A stretch of DNA of 64,000 nt from Anaeromassilibacillus sp. An172 (GCF_002160515.1 NZ_NFKS01000001.1:62001-126000), one strand, 5' to 3'; shown: positions 53,211 to 62,355, counted from the stretch's first letter. Numbers and translations: made by a program. Notes: generated by a model from the sequence alone, not told the origin.

Positions 53211-55833
53211 ATGTCGCTGATGAACAGCAGGTCACAGTTAATCTCCCCACCGTAGAAGAACAGATTGAAATGTTAGCTGAAGCAGAGGACGAAAAATCCT
53301 CTGCTTTTGTTATTTCTCAGGAAGATATTGACTCTGTTCTCCTAAGAGGAAGCGGCTTTCAGAATGGTAAATACCGTATCTACCGTCAGTTTCAAAAGAA
53401 TGAGGACGGCAAAAGCAATATTGATTTTCTCAAAAAAGAGTACGGCACAGGCGGCGGCACGCATTATTTCCCAGACGGTACGCAGGGACACACTTGGCAC
53501 GATGGGAAAGGCATTGCGATTGAAAAGTACGGCTCATCTACAAACCCCGACCTTGTTCTTTCTTGGGCAAAAGTCGAAAAACGGCTGCGTGAGCTGATAA
53601 AGAATGACCGCTACCTGAATGAAAAGGAAAAAGACCACTACGCCGATTATCTCGAAAGTGAGGAAGCTCCGCAGTACGAAATCGACACGCAAAGGAAAAT
53701 GGCAAGGCAGCGTTTCATTGACGCAAACCGTGACCTTCCGCCTGCCGATAAGAGAGATACCCTTGCTTTGCGGCTGTCCGATTTTATCCGTGATTTAGAC
53801 GGTTACGAGAAAGACATGTTTGAAAATGTGGAGCGTACCGACCTTGCAAATGTGACCGCCGAACAAATGGAACAGCATTTAGGCGACCCCGCTACTGTTC
53901 AGCAGCTCATTGATTTTCTTGCTTTGGTACAGGGAAAGACCGCCGATGTTTACAGCCGCAGCAATGCGTGGCGGTTTTCACAGGAGCTTATGGAGCTGTA
54001 TCCTCTCCGCTATGTCTATCACGAGGACGATGTTGTATATATCGGGGCAGACAAATATGAGATTGCGGCGTTTGATGAAAACGCTGTTTCTCTGCGTAAT
54101 CCCGACTTTCCATTGTTCGGCAAGGAACTCAGCCGAGCTGATTTTGAGGAAAAGTTAAAGGAAAACCCTGCTAACGACCATTTGAAAGTAGTCGTTACCG
54201 AAAAGCAGAGCGTTCAAATACCGTCCGAAGAAAAGTCAGACGGCATAAAGTTCTCTATCGGATTTTCGGAACACCCTGCCTTTTATGACAGGCAATTTAA
54301 TGACCGATATACCGATTTGAGCTTTGCTCTGGGCAACTATCTTCTCGGCGTTCTGGACGAAAAGCAGCACCGTGAGCGTGAAAGCAAAGATAATGTTGGT
54401 TGGTATCATAAGACTGATTTTGAGATTACCGCTACTATCGGCGGCGAGGATTTCCATTATGAAGGAAGGTTTGATATTGGTGATGGCGAGGGCGACCTTA
54501 TCTCCCACATCAAAAACTTTTACGAATACTCCCTGTCACCGAATTGCCCATTTATTCCTGAATGGAAGAAACAGGGCGAGGATTACTACCGTGAAAAAAT
54601 AGAAACCTTGCAATGGGGACGAGATGTGTTTATCCCTTATCTGGAACAGCATAAAGCCCTTACTCCAGAGGACGAAAAGCTCTATGCGGAGATTATGGCA
54701 ACGGAAAGCGATTGGTTTAGAGTTCCAGAAGATAAGGAAGCCACTCTTGCGGAGCGACTGGTAGATTTTGCGGAAGATGTTTCTCCTTATGAGTATATGG
54801 ACGCCCTTGAAGTAGGAGAAACAAAAGAAGATGCCATTCAGAAAATCAACAATGATTTAAGTAACCCTGAGCTTGTGCAAAGCTATGTGGAACAGCTTAC
54901 AGAGTGGTTAGAAGAATTAGAAGATGATGAGCAAAAGCAGGTCTGCCGTCAGCTCATAGACGAGATGACACCGTTCTTGTCAATAGAGGAAGTTCCGCAT
55001 TATACCGTAGAACTGACTTCCGATGCCTTTGCCGACCCGTTTATCATACGGGATAACACCGTACCATACGGAGAGGACGGGCAATATTACGATGTGGACG
55101 GCATTTACCAGACCTTTGAAACCGAGGAAGAAGCACAGGAATATGCCGATACCTTGAATAGTGCCGAAAACATCGTCAAGCTGTTCGCTCAGAAAGATGA
55201 GGAACGAAGCCAGCAGGAACAGCCCGATATACAGGATAACTCTGACCTCATCGGTAAGGAAATCCTTATTGATAACCGCCGCTATGTCATTGAAAGTATC
55301 AGCGAAATAAGCGGCGATGTGTCAATGCGGGATATGACCTTTGCAAATGCCGTGGGCTTTCCCATAAACCGTGTTGAGAAAATCGGCTATATCCGCAGTC
55401 TGCTCAGTAAGGCACAGGAAGAAAAACAACCCGAAAAGGCTGTATCTCCTGTCCCTGCTCCCTCAGAGCCACGGCACAATTACCGCATTACCGAGGATAC
55501 TTTGGGTGTCGGCGGCGCAAAAGAAAAGTTCCGTAATAATATGGCGGCTATCAATCTCTTGCACGAGTTGGAGCTTGAAAACCGACTTGCCACACCCGAA
55601 GAACAGGAAACCCTTTCAAAGTATGTCGGTTGGGGCGGTCTGTCTATGGCGTTTGACGAAAACAATGCGGCGTGGGCTGATGAGTTCAAAGAGCTGTATG
55701 TAAGTCTTTCCCCAGAAGAATACCGTGCGGCAATGGAGTCCACCCTGACAGCATTTTATACGCCGCCTGTTGTAATCAAAGGTATGTATGAAGCTCTTGA
55801 GCGTTTGGGATTTTCCGAGGGCAGTATTTTAGA

Positions 55834-55835
55834 AA
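55834..55835. other. junction between the ICE and a nested element
   Basis: Helicase coding homology stops after the GAA codon at 55832-55834. DNA of different character follows: no helicase reading, then terminator, promoter and cassette. The exact core is uncertain by a few bases. Two large serine recombinases lie 3-6 kb to the right. Confidence 0.6.
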
Positions 55836-55886
55836 TAATCTTACCGAGTTTGATACAAAGGACAGGAATAATTAAAAAGTGCGCCT

Positions 55887-55916
55887 TTGCGGTGTAAAAA
55901 CAGTCGTTGCGGTGTA
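55887..55916 (+). repeat. TTGCGGTGTA direct repeat near the nested element's end
   Basis: TTGCGGTGTA at 55887-55896 and 55907-55916, start to start 20 bp (two helical turns), about 55 bp inside the junction. It overlaps the stop codon of the truncated helicase frame and the terminator hairpin. Confidence 0.55.
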
Positions 55917-55940
55917 GAATCCGAAGCGGCTGTTTTTTAT
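55897..55940 (+). terminator. terminator insulating the cassette
   Basis: ACAGTCGTT / AGCGGCTGT (9 bp including G-U pairs) followed by TTTTTTATT. It would stop read-through from the ICE operon into the cassette. Confidence 0.6.
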
Positions 55941-55971
55941 TGTAGCAGAGCGTATATACCACGCCGAACTA

Positions 55972-56000
55972 TTGACAAATATATTGTCAAAGGATATAAT
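55972..56000 (+). promoter_or_regulatory. cassette promoter with built-in palindrome
   Basis: Perfect TTGACA (55972-55977) and TATAAT (55995-56000) with 17-base spacing. TTGACAAATATATTGTCAA (55972-55990) is an inverted repeat with 7-bp arms around 5 bases. It covers the -35 box and is a likely operator for the XRE protein encoded just downstream. Confidence 0.8.
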
Positions 56001-56023
56001 TTATACAAGAGGAGGGCGCACCT

Positions 56024-56521
56024 ATGGATGAAATCATTCGTATGCAAGAATATTTACTTTTAATACGACGCACTGTTGGATGGACTGCCGAGGAGTTTGG
56101 TGAAAAAATCGGCGTCACCAGACAGACTATTAATAACATCGAAAGTGGTCGCAATAAGCTGACCAAAACACAATATATCGCCATGAGAAGTGTCCTCGAT
56201 GCAGAAATGATTCAAAAGCCAGATGACACAGAAATGCTGAAAGTTCTTCTGGATGTCCTTGTGGATCACCCGGAGAACTACAGTGAAGACCACAGAAATG
56301 AACTCTTGGCCAAAGCAAACATGATGGCTCCTTCCATCCTAGCAGGCACTTCCACTCGTGCGGATGTGTCTAAGGAATGGATGAAAGTAGCCGGTGCTGT
56401 GGTTGGTGCCGGAGTTCTTATGGGACCTCTCGGAATCGGTGCAGGCATTGCTGCTGTGAATGTGTGGCTTGCTAAATCAATCGCCGACGGAAAAAAGAAG
56501 TCGAAAAAGGGCAAGGAGTAA
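56024..56521 (+). CDS. XRE-family regulator with C-terminal glycine-rich hydrophobic tail (cassette gene 1)
   Basis: A 165-residue protein. The N-terminal XRE helix-turn-helix (about 8-62: WTAEEFGEKIGVTRQTINNI, then ESGRNKLTKTQYIAM) is followed by a short helical linker. Then comes a glycine-rich hydrophobic stretch (about 125-150: AGAVVGAGVLMGPLGIGAGI) and a Lys-rich end. A DNA-binding domain joined to a probable membrane segment is unusual and hints at membrane-linked sensing. GAGGAGGG and a perfect promoter with a palindromic operator precede it. It starts a four-gene operon. Function of the fusion is unknown. Confidence 0.75.
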   Translation: MDEIIRMQEYLLLIRRTVGWTAEEFGEKIGVTRQTINNIESGRNKLTKTQYIAMRSVLDAEMIQKPDDTEMLKVLLDVLVDHPENYSEDHRNELLAKANMMAPSILAGTSTRADVSKEWMKVAGAVVGAGVLMGPLGIGAGIAAVNVWLAKSIADGKKKSKKGKE

Positions 56522-56525
56522 TCTT

Positions 56526-57071
56526 ATGGGCGGATATGTGAAAAAGAAAAAAGACATGGTTTTTCAGAGTGTGGACTCTCTCCAGCAGATCGTAAATGTT
56601 GTAAATGAGGCCGCCGCTGCTGTGAACGACTCGAAACGAACAATCAAAGAAAGTGCAATCCCCGAAGTCCTTGCAGGTGCCCTTGGTGCTGGAATTGGCG
56701 GTGTAGGTTCCTTTGCTGCCCTCTATGGCCTGGGCGTTGTTGGTTTGTCCGCTGCCGGAATAACATCTGGACTGGCGGCTGCTGGTGCCGTGGTCGGCGG
56801 TGGTATGGTAGCTGGCATATTTGTTTTGGCCGCCCCTATCGCAGCGTTAGCAGCAGGAGGTGTTGGCGTTGCAGCACACCTCAAAAATAAACAGTTGCGA
56901 CAGGAGAAGGAGCGTCTCTATAAAGAAGTTCTCGCTCGTCATGAAGCGATTATCAAGGCACTAAAAGATGAAGCAGACGCCACGCAGGAACGTCTGGATT
57001 ATTTGCAGAGTTTGAATATACTGCTCCAGCAAGCCGTGAAGGATTTGGGCCACGACTTGGGGGTGGCTTAA
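56526..57071 (+). CDS. glycine-zipper membrane protein with C-terminal coiled coil (cassette gene 2)
   Basis: A 181-residue protein starting with a basic tip (MGGYVKKKKDM) and an amphipathic helix (about 12-45). A long Gly/Ala-rich hydrophobic region follows (about 48-125, e.g. LAGALGAGIGGVGSFAALYG and LAAAGAVVGGGMVAGIFVL) with repeated GxxxG patterns, then a charged coiled coil (about 125-172). The hydrophobic part could span the membrane two to four times, or form a pore. CAAGGAG supports ATG 56526, four bases after gene 1; the open frame from 56460 overlaps gene 1. Family not recognised. Confidence 0.7.
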   Translation: MGGYVKKKKDMVFQSVDSLQQIVNVVNEAAAAVNDSKRTIKESAIPEVLAGALGAGIGGVGSFAALYGLGVVGLSAAGITSGLAAAGAVVGGGMVAGIFVLAAPIAALAAGGVGVAAHLKNKQLRQEKERLYKEVLARHEAIIKALKDEADATQERLDYLQSLNILLQQAVKDLGHDLGVA

Positions 57072-57083
57072 AGGAGGGCTTCT

Positions 57084-57431
57084 ATGGGAAAGCAAATCAA
57101 ACTCCCCAATATTGACTTTGTCAAGGTTGGTAACACCCTTGTTGAGTCAGGCAAGACCGCAGGCGCATTTGTCAAAAACCATGCGACTGAATTTCTCGCA
57201 GGGGCTCTTGCTGGTGTAACCATTGATAACATTCGTATTCGTATGGGTCGTAAAAAGGACAAAAAAGCCTTTGAGGAAAATGCTCACAAACAACAGCAAG
57301 TTATCAGAAAACATGAAGCTGAAATCAATGTGCTGAAAGACAAGGCAGAACAGGGACAGGAAGCTCTACAAAAGGTTGACCAGTTGGAGCAAATCGTAAA
57401 TAACCTAACGGAGGGAGGTGCTTCTGAATGA
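57084..57431 (+). CDS. coiled-coil protein with short hydrophobic patch (cassette gene 3)
   Basis: A 115-residue protein: a short N-terminal region, a moderately hydrophobic patch (about 30-48, ATEFLAGALAGVTIDNI), a basic bend (RIRMGRKKDKK), and a heptad-like coiled coil to the end (about 58-108, KHEAEINVLKDKAEQGQEAL and VDQLEQIVNNL). AAAGGAGGG precedes the ATG. It probably pairs with the similar C-terminus of gene 2. Its end overlaps gene 4 by four bases (ATGA). Family not recognised. Confidence 0.65.
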   Translation: MGKQIKLPNIDFVKVGNTLVESGKTAGAFVKNHATEFLAGALAGVTIDNIRIRMGRKKDKKAFEENAHKQQQVIRKHEAEINVLKDKAEQGQEALQKVDQLEQIVNNLTEGGASE

Positions 57432-58789
57432 GCAAGTACAAGTATAGCGAAACCGAAAGGCAGATAAATTCTGTACTCAAGCACCAAGATGAAGACCTCA
57501 AATCGATTCACTTTCCGTCTTTGTCTGAAGCGGATGCCACTGTAGCCAAAGCGGATGCCCTGCTTCGTAGGCTTGGATATCAGCCGGATGCGATCAAGGG
57601 CTTAGTGCCTGTACAACCCAGAAAAACAATGGTTATCCCTACTTGGGAGCAATGCTGCGCCGAAGCAGAAACACACGTAGGAACGGACTGCGAATTGGAG
57701 TCCCTTTTCACTGAGGAGGAACTCCGCAGTAACGAGCTTGCTATTAAACAACTCAACGAAGAATTTAATGCTGTACATCGGCTTGATGCCTTTGACATCA
57801 GCATCGCCGCTCTTGCCGGGTTGGTTGGTGCTGCAGTGGATATTCTTCTTGTCGGCATTCCGCAGAAAACCCCGGATGGGCTGAAAGGTGGTCCCCTTTC
57901 CAACTACGTTCGAGACTACTTCGATAAAAAATTCCCAGAAGAAGAAATGCAGAAACTTGCCAATTCAAAAGTCAGCAAGGTTCCTTATGATGCCCAGGAT
58001 AATCGCCACACAACAATCCGTGTGGAAGGACTTTCTGCTTACTACCACAGACTGCTTCAATTGGGGCATGATCCTCTCCTCGGTTTCGTATTCGGTGTAG
58101 CGGATATTTTGACCGGCAGAATGACTACCATCGACAAAGCCGGAAATATCGTATCTCAGGTGATGGAGAATTATGCCGACCGCAAAGAATCAGATATCTT
58201 CGCAGCACTGGCAAAACAGGTCATTCATTTCAAATCGGACGTAACCACTTCTATGGGACTCCCTGTACCGCTGATGAGTCTCTTTAACCTTCTTCAATTT
58301 GGCAGCATCGGTGAAGAGGAACAAACCATAGCAGAAATCGTTCAAGGTATGTACTATGAGGGTTATGATTTCATCCACTTCTGCTCCATGTCCATTCCCG
58401 CAATGCTTGTAGAGGTTATTGTCCGTTTGGGTTATTCTATTAAGCGCATAAAGGAAGGACACGAAATAAAGGATGCTATTCCGTTTTCCTTAAACCGAGA
58501 GAAGCACCCTAAACTGGCAACAATGCTCTTCATTGCTCATGCCGGTGCTACGGCAGCAAATGCCGGAAAGGTATATTTTACGCACAACCCTGTTGCAATC
58601 AATTATCCTCAATGGATAGCCTTTGCTAAATACACCTATAGCCAACTCAAATGGGCACTGCTCGAAAGACCTGCCCTACGAGAAGCCTATGTGCGTGGTA
58701 AAATCAATGAAGAACTGGATGATGTCCTCTCGGAAGCCGAAGCAACCTTTGACCGATTCGCAAGAGATTACATCGTAGTATTCAACTGA
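57428..58789 (+). CDS. 453-residue protein of unknown function (cassette gene 4)
   Basis: The largest cassette protein. An N-terminal helical region (about 1-75: YSETERQINSVLKHQDEDLK) leads to a domain with hydrophobic segments at about 120-145 (FDISIAALAGLVGAAVDILL) and 275-290. The C-terminal half is mostly helical, with VEVIVRLGYSIKRIKEGHEI and LFIAHAGATAANAGKVYFTH. His-rich spots (DNRHTTIRVEGLSAYYHRLL) might bind metal, but no known catalytic motif is evident. It could be the effector of the cassette. GGAGG lies before the ATG, and the gene is coupled to gene 3 by ATGA. A strong terminator follows. Confidence 0.6.
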   Translation: MSKYKYSETERQINSVLKHQDEDLKSIHFPSLSEADATVAKADALLRRLGYQPDAIKGLVPVQPRKTMVIPTWEQCCAEAETHVGTDCELESLFTEEELRSNELAIKQLNEEFNAVHRLDAFDISIAALAGLVGAAVDILLVGIPQKTPDGLKGGPLSNYVRDYFDKKFPEEEMQKLANSKVSKVPYDAQDNRHTTIRVEGLSAYYHRLLQLGHDPLLGFVFGVADILTGRMTTIDKAGNIVSQVMENYADRKESDIFAALAKQVIHFKSDVTTSMGLPVPLMSLFNLLQFGSIGEEEQTIAEIVQGMYYEGYDFIHFCSMSIPAMLVEVIVRLGYSIKRIKEGHEIKDAIPFSLNREKHPKLATMLFIAHAGATAANAGKVYFTHNPVAINYPQWIAFAKYTYSQLKWALLERPALREAYVRGKINEELDDVLSEAEATFDRFARDYIVVFN

Positions 58790-58804
58790 AGAGGATGCTT
58801 ATGG

Positions 58805-58857
58805 AAAAAGGATACTCCTCACCACCGCAATTGGTAGTGAGGAGTATCCTTTTTCCC
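58805..58857. terminator. strong bidirectional terminator between cassette and recombinases
   Basis: AAAAAGGATACTCCTCAC / GTGAGGAGTATCCTTTTT stem around CACCGCAATTGGTA, with T-runs on both strands. It serves the rightward cassette and the leftward recombinases. Confidence 0.9.
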
Positions 58858-58858
58858 C

Positions 58859-60430
58859 TTACGCTCGGATTTCCTGCCCATTCTTAAAGGTAAAAAGCAC
58901 ATCGTCCTTGCTGTAGACTGTTACATGATCCACCAGACCGCACCAGAGGACAGGGTCAAATTTTCCCATCAGGTCAGCTTGCGCCAGCGTGCCCAGAAAG
59001 GATTCAATCGCCGCCCGTCTGGATTTCTTATCAGCAATGGCGGTTTCGATTTCCTCAAGCCGTGCTTTTGCAATGTCGAAGCGGGCGGTAAGACTGTCAT
59101 AGCGTTTCTGGTATTCCCTCTGGTCGAGCGCCACATGAGCGTTTTCGTAGATGCATTTCTGGATGAGGTCTGAGGCGACCATGAGTTCTTCCTGCAATTT
59201 TTCGGTTTCGGCTTCCAGTGCGGAGGTGTCGAAGGCAATGTCCAGCGAAGCCCGTAGAGGCGAGATAATTGCGGTCTTTTTGCCAATCAGCTTGTTCGCC
59301 GCTGAAATAAACATCGCTTTGATCTCATCCTCCGTCAAGTGCGGCGTGGAGCATTTTTCCTCGCCGTCATACTTGTGATTACACTGCCAGATTACTCTGC
59401 GATACTTACTGTTGGAATGCCAGACCTTGGAACCGTACCACTCTCCGCATTGTCCGCAGCGTATCTTGCCGGAGAAAAGGTGGACACCGCTGTGCGGGCC
59501 CCGACCTTGCTTTCTGCGCTTCAGTTCCTGCTGAACCAGTTCAAACACCTCCGGCTGAATGATGGCCTCGTGATTTCCCTCCACATAGTACTGCGGGATT
59601 TCGCCCTCGTTGACCTTTTTCTTCTTGGTGAGGAAATCCACCGTATAGCTCTTTTGCAGGAGCGCATCGCCCTTGTACTTCTCGTTGGTGAGAATGCTGC
59701 GAACTGCCCCTGCGTTCCATTTGTCTTTGCCGCCCGGCGACTTGATGCCGTCGGCAGTCAGCCTGGCGGCAATGCCGTGCGGCGTCATGCCCTGCAGGAA
59801 CATACTGTAGATGCGGCGGATGATGACCGCCTCGTCCTTATTCAAGACGAGATTGCCATCGGGACCCCGGTCGTAGCCAAGAAACCGCTTGAAGGGTACG
59901 GTGACCTTGCCGTCTGCAAACCGCTTTCTCTGTCCCCAGGTACAGTTCTCGGAAATACTGCGGCTTTCCTCCTGCGCCAGGGAGGACATAATGGTGATAA
60001 GCAATTCTCCCTTGCTGTCCAGCGTCCAGATGTTTTCCTTTTCAAAATAGATCTCCACGCCCTTTTCCTTTAGCTGGCGCACCGTGGTCAGGCTGTCTAC
60101 CGTATTGCGGGCAAAGCGGCTGACCGATTTGGTAACGATAAGGTCTATCTTACCCGCCAGCGCATCCGCTACCATGCGTTTGAAGCCCTCACGGTGCTTG
60201 GTATTCGTACCGGTTATACCTTCGTCCGTATATACGGAAACAAACTCCCAATCGTCCCGACTCTTGATATAGTTGGTATAATAGTCCACCTGGGCGCTGT
60301 AGCTGGTAAGCTGCTCCTCGCTGTCCGTGGAGACACGGGCATAGGCGGCGGTGCGGCGCTTTTTCCTTTCATTGATCGGCGTTGCCGTGAACCGGCTTAT
60401 CGTTGCCGGTATAGTCGTTACTTTCGCCAC
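58859..60430 (-). CDS. large serine recombinase 1
   Basis: A 523-residue site-specific recombinase. The N-terminal resolvase domain (about 26-170) has the nucleophile in AAYARVSTDSEEQ (S34) and the family block SRFARNTVDSLTTVRQLK. Then a recombinase domain (about 190-290: RRIYSMFLQGMTPHGIAARL), a zinc beta-ribbon (about 325-375: KIRCGQCGEWYG, WQCNHKY, KCSTPHL) and a coiled coil (about 410-470). Such enzymes integrate and excise phages and conjugative elements. GGAGGG six bases before GTG 60430 sets the start. It overlaps recombinase 2 by 62 bases. Confidence 0.92.
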   Translation of the reverse strand: MAKVTTIPATISRFTATPINERKKRRTAAYARVSTDSEEQLTSYSAQVDYYTNYIKSRDDWEFVSVYTDEGITGTNTKHREGFKRMVADALAGKIDLIVTKSVSRFARNTVDSLTTVRQLKEKGVEIYFEKENIWTLDSKGELLITIMSSLAQEESRSISENCTWGQRKRFADGKVTVPFKRFLGYDRGPDGNLVLNKDEAVIIRRIYSMFLQGMTPHGIAARLTADGIKSPGGKDKWNAGAVRSILTNEKYKGDALLQKSYTVDFLTKKKKVNEGEIPQYYVEGNHEAIIQPEVFELVQQELKRRKQGRGPHSGVHLFSGKIRCGQCGEWYGSKVWHSNSKYRRVIWQCNHKYDGEEKCSTPHLTEDEIKAMFISAANKLIGKKTAIISPLRASLDIAFDTSALEAETEKLQEELMVASDLIQKCIYENAHVALDQREYQKRYDSLTARFDIAKARLEEIETAIADKKSRRAAIESFLGTLAQADLMGKFDPVLWCGLVDHVTVYSKDDVLFTFKNGQEIRA

Positions 60431-62135
60431 ATTTTTCCCTCCATTTCTGTATCATTACTTCCCGCATATGCTGCTTGCGCTGCTCCGTATGCTTGGGCAT
60501 TTTTCGCTTATTTTCCCATGCCGCTTCAAAGGTATGCCCGTCAAAGAAGCGGATGGAAAGTTGAAACGGAGCAACGATATGAATGCAGGCAATCTGCTCA
60601 CGGAAAGCCGTTTCGTCAAATGATTCCAGCCCCATAGCGTCAGCGCAGAGGTTTTTAAGGACTTCCTCCTTGATGCTGGGGCTATTGCATTTTCCGCCTG
60701 ACGCGCACCGCCATACGGAATCAAAGCTGCCGTCTTTGTGCCGTGAACGTTGCCTGCGGTAGTTCTCGCCGCAGCTGTCGCAGCGAATGCGGCTGGTGAA
60801 GCAGGAACTGTTGGGACCGAGCTGATGCTCCTGCACATACCGTCCTTTGGCGGCTCGGCGCTCATCCGTCCAGCAGTCTTTCCGCATGGTGGATTCCCAG
60901 TGGTGCGGTACAATGTGGCCATCCTTAAAATAGAAAATCATCTCATTCGGAGCAGGGATCTCAATGCGGTCGATCTGCTCTGAAAAGATGATCTCATCAA
61001 ACGTATCTAGTCCCAAAACCGCAGTACAGGCTTCTTTGAGCATCGGTTCCGGGATATCCTTATTTCGACAATGCGCGTTCCCGGTCTTTCTTCGAGTCCC
61101 ACAAATCCAGATCGTATAGTTGGCGTTTGGGTCTTTGCGCCCCTTGCGGTTGGAACGCTGATAGCTCTTTCCGCACCGACCGCACTTGATTTTGCTGGTA
61201 AAGCAGGAGGTATTGATGCTCCAGTTTGCCAAAGCCCCAAGCTCCCGGCGGCGCGCTTTCTCGGTCTGCACCGCCTGGTAGACCTCCATCGGGATGATGG
61301 CTTCGTGGGTGTTCTCCACGAAATACTGCGGCAGCTCCCCACGGTTAATTTTGCTTTTCTTGCTGATGGGGTCCTGCACATATTCCTTCTGGAACAGAAG
61401 GTTGCCCGTATAAGTGATGTTGCCGAGGATCTGTCTGATAGAGGTATTGCCGAAGTGCTGGCCCTTATAGGATTTCACACCCATCTCGGCAAGCTGCTTC
61501 TCTGTGGTTTCCGCTGATAAACCATTCATGTAATTGTCGTAGATGAGCCGAACGATCTTTGCCTCCTCCTCATGGACAACCAGATGATCGCCCTCCCAGC
61601 GGTACCCGTAGATTTGAAAGCGACCATTGGGAATACCTTTTTCAAATCGTTTCCGGGTACCCCATTTGACGTTGTCCGACAGGCTGCGTATCTCCTCTTG
61701 GGCAAAGGATGCTAAAAGGGTCAGCATCAACTCGCCGTCCTCGGTGAGGGAGTCGATGCGCTCCTTTTCAAATTGCACGGAAACGCCCAGTTCCTTGAGC
61801 CTGCGCACTGTATTCAACAGGTCAACGGTGTTGCGCGCGAAACGGGAAATACTCTTTGTCAGAACAATGTCGATTTTTCCGGCTTCGCAGTCGGCAATCA
61901 TCCGATTGAACTCTTCGCGGGCTTCGGCTTTGGTTCCGGTTATTCCATTGTCGGCATATACGCCCACATATTCCCAGGCGGGGTTGCTCTGTATCAAACT
62001 GCTGTAAAAGCTGACCTGTGCCGAAAGGGAGTGCTGCAGCCGCTTGGACTCCATTGAGACTCTCGCGTAGGCAGCGACCCTTTTGCGGCGCGGCATCTGC
62101 GGTGTTTTCGCTTCGATTTTATTTACAATCCGCAT
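60369..62135 (-). CDS. large serine recombinase 2 with duplicated zinc ribbon
   Basis: A 588-residue recombinase. The resolvase domain has its nucleophile in AAYARVSMESKR (S27) and SRFARNTVDLLNTVRRLK, followed by a recombinase domain (about 185-285). Two zinc-ribbon units follow: KIKCGRCGKSYQRSN with ICGTRRKTGNAHC, and RIRCDSCGENYRRQR with WRCASGGKCN. Each is followed by a similar LGLDTFDE/MGLESFDE segment, an internal duplication. AAAGGAG seven bases before the ATG at 62135 fixes the start over 62156. It heads the recombinase pair and overlaps recombinase 1, so the two may act together. Confidence 0.92.
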   Translation of the reverse strand: MRIVNKIEAKTPQMPRRKRVAAYARVSMESKRLQHSLSAQVSFYSSLIQSNPAWEYVGVYADNGITGTKAEAREEFNRMIADCEAGKIDIVLTKSISRFARNTVDLLNTVRRLKELGVSVQFEKERIDSLTEDGELMLTLLASFAQEEIRSLSDNVKWGTRKRFEKGIPNGRFQIYGYRWEGDHLVVHEEEAKIVRLIYDNYMNGLSAETTEKQLAEMGVKSYKGQHFGNTSIRQILGNITYTGNLLFQKEYVQDPISKKSKINRGELPQYFVENTHEAIIPMEVYQAVQTEKARRRELGALANWSINTSCFTSKIKCGRCGKSYQRSNRKGRKDPNANYTIWICGTRRKTGNAHCRNKDIPEPMLKEACTAVLGLDTFDEIIFSEQIDRIEIPAPNEMIFYFKDGHIVPHHWESTMRKDCWTDERRAAKGRYVQEHQLGPNSSCFTSRIRCDSCGENYRRQRSRHKDGSFDSVWRCASGGKCNSPSIKEEVLKNLCADAMGLESFDETAFREQIACIHIVAPFQLSIRFFDGHTFEAAWENKRKMPKHTEQRKQHMREVMIQKWREKCGESNDYTGNDKPVHGNADQ

Positions 62136-62178
62136 GAAATCACTCCTTTCCGACACTATATATCACTCTGAAAGCCAA

Positions 62179-62355
62179 TTATATCAAGTCGTTTTCCGAT
62201 AATAATGTACCCAAAGACGACGAGAACTCAGCCCGCAGATTTGTATCAATTACGGCATATTCCTCCTCGCTCAGAAGCCCCTTTTCCCTGAGATTCTTTG
62301 CGATGGAAAGGGCGGCAAGGTAGCTCATTTCAGAGCGGAATTTATCCTCACTCAT
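62179..62355 (-). CDS. 58-residue SHOCT-like protein
   Basis: MSEDKFRSEMSYLAALSIAK and LREKGLLSEEEYAVIDTNLR are typical of the short SHOCT-like proteins encoded beside serine recombinases in gut Firmicutes. The ATG at 62355 overlaps the previous gene by eight bases. The upstream open frame to 62613 is the opposite reading of that gene. It may be an accessory to recombination, which is inferred. Confidence 0.7.
   Translation of the reverse strand: MSEDKFRSEMSYLAALSIAKNLREKGLLSEEEYAVIDTNLRAEFSSSLGTLLSENDLI

Larger units (their letters stand above)
52019..55897 (+). pseudogene. ICE helicase/methylase, N-terminal part only (interrupted at about 55834)
   Basis: The first about 1,272 residues of a giant ICE protein (SNF2-type helicase fused to a DNA methylase; usually well over 2,000 residues). 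The N-terminal domain has FDEQLLIYAQRPDAVAVAQL and KGIAVFDPKGRRNTLKYYFD. Later, EETLSKYVGWGGLSMAF and AFYTPPVVIKGMYEALERLG lead into methylase motif I, expected as GSILEPSCG. Here the frame reads GSILE, then unrelated residues and a stop. The homologous reading ends at 55834, where a second element begins. It starts at ATG 52019 after AAGGAGGTG. The rest should lie beyond 64000. A truncated product may still be made. Confidence 0.85.

Noticed and set aside
59339-60073. 244-codon plus-strand ORF
   Set aside because: Antisense shadow of serine recombinase 1 in GC-rich DNA; no SD and no sensible domain.
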